Assembly (NCBI GenBank): GCA_030374765.1 | Contig: JARGXX010000138.1 | Span: 1,116,001-1,180,000, forward strand | Direction: 5' to 3' | Source: Agarophyton chilense | Taxonomy: Eukaryota > Rhodophyta > Florideophyceae > Gracilariales > Gracilariaceae | Length of the DNA: 64,000 bases | In this document: positions 63,761-64,000 of the stretch, one piece after another | How positions within the stretch are numbered: the first letter of the stretch is position 1 | Layout: every line of letters starts with the position of its first letter | Notes under the pieces: generated by a model | The model's input: only the letters and a program-made list of their open reading frames with translations | Databases searched by the model: none | What the model was told of the DNA's origin: nothing | Translations under genes and position numbers: made by a program

Positions 63761-64000
63761 CACCATTGCGTGTCTTTTTTTGAATGTTCTTGTATTTATG
63801 CACTGCAGCAAAAACAGTGCTTTTAGAGCTATAACGAATGTATATGTTTTGGGCCTACGTTGAATGAATTTTGTTTATTGATGATGTGTCAGCTTGCAAT
63901 CGTCTAAATTCTTTCATAATCTGGCTCTCAGAAGCCCTCGTTTGTTCAATAAACACACCTTTCTTAGATTTTTGCATACGACTGTTAGTAGGCCTTAAAT
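63761..64000. other. No recognisable gene
   Basis: AT-rich sequence after the mariner relic. Any transposon terminal repeat may lie here, but I could not match it. Confidence 0.4.

Noticed and set aside
1-64000. CRISPR arrays, bacterial operons, prophage
   Set aside because: No regularly spaced short repeats, and all mobile genes are of eukaryotic retroelement or transposase type.
1-64000. tRNA or rRNA genes
   Set aside because: The only tRNA-like strings are the GCTGGGCCCATAA pieces, which lie at LTR edges as primer-binding sites and lack the rest of a tRNA.

Overview
The window is eukaryotic nuclear DNA dominated by transposable elements. There are no operons or Shine-Dalgarno-type spacing. 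TATA boxes and AATAAA signals are visible, and nearly every long reading frame belongs to a retroelement or a DNA transposase. The mix is several Copia families, one Ty3/Gypsy relative, a tyrosine-recombinase (DIRS/Ngaro-like) retroelement, and pogo-like and mariner-like transposases, with a few compact intronless-looking host loci. This would fit a repeat-rich alga, with a florideophyte red alga as my best guess and an oomycete as the alternative. That assignment is inference only; no rRNA or conserved housekeeping gene is present to settle it.

Layout. 1-7300: the 3' end of one Copia element, a decayed Copia with a Tudor-like domain, and a minus-strand gag-like gene cut by that Copia. 7960-11275: a decayed Gypsy gag-PR-RT split by a 916-bp solo LTR. 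12316-15975: a large inverted duplication carrying two 233-aa secreted glycine-rich protein genes, the best host genes in the window. 16100-17830: duplicated flanks and an LTR-like promoter. 18280-19960: a pogo-like transposase relic. 19960-23570: AT-rich and empty. 23570-32160: low-copy-looking or unrecognised sequence with a potassium-channel pseudogene, LTR-like pieces and unassigned reading frames. 32600-34110: a Copia remnant. 35097-40172: a complete, very young Copia element with one intact 1509-codon polyprotein. 40180-41030: Copia debris. 41037-45707: a decayed Copia whose LTRs carry a textbook heat-shock element. 45814-55184: a decayed Copia (minus strand) with another Copia (47120-51751, plus strand) nested inside it. 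55200-57330: small retroelement pieces. 57560-62870: a gag/RT/RNase H/tyrosine-recombinase element. 62900-63760: a mariner-like transposase relic.

The most interesting material is in the Copia elements. The intact 35097-40172 element, and its decayed relative at 798-4986, carry a Tudor-like module between integrase and reverse transcriptase, the position where chromoviruses carry a chromodomain. In the intact element the first in-frame AUG of the polyprotein lies inside the primer-binding site, because that site is complementary to the anticodon arm of initiator tRNA-Met and so contains the complement of its CAU anticodon. All four Copia families with a readable 5' end share this half-tRNA type of primer site. 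The LTRs of the Tudor-bearing family start with TA rather than TG.

All coordinates for decayed elements are approximate to a few tens of bases unless an LTR edge or target-site duplication fixes them. No database search was possible; family calls rest on motifs read by eye.
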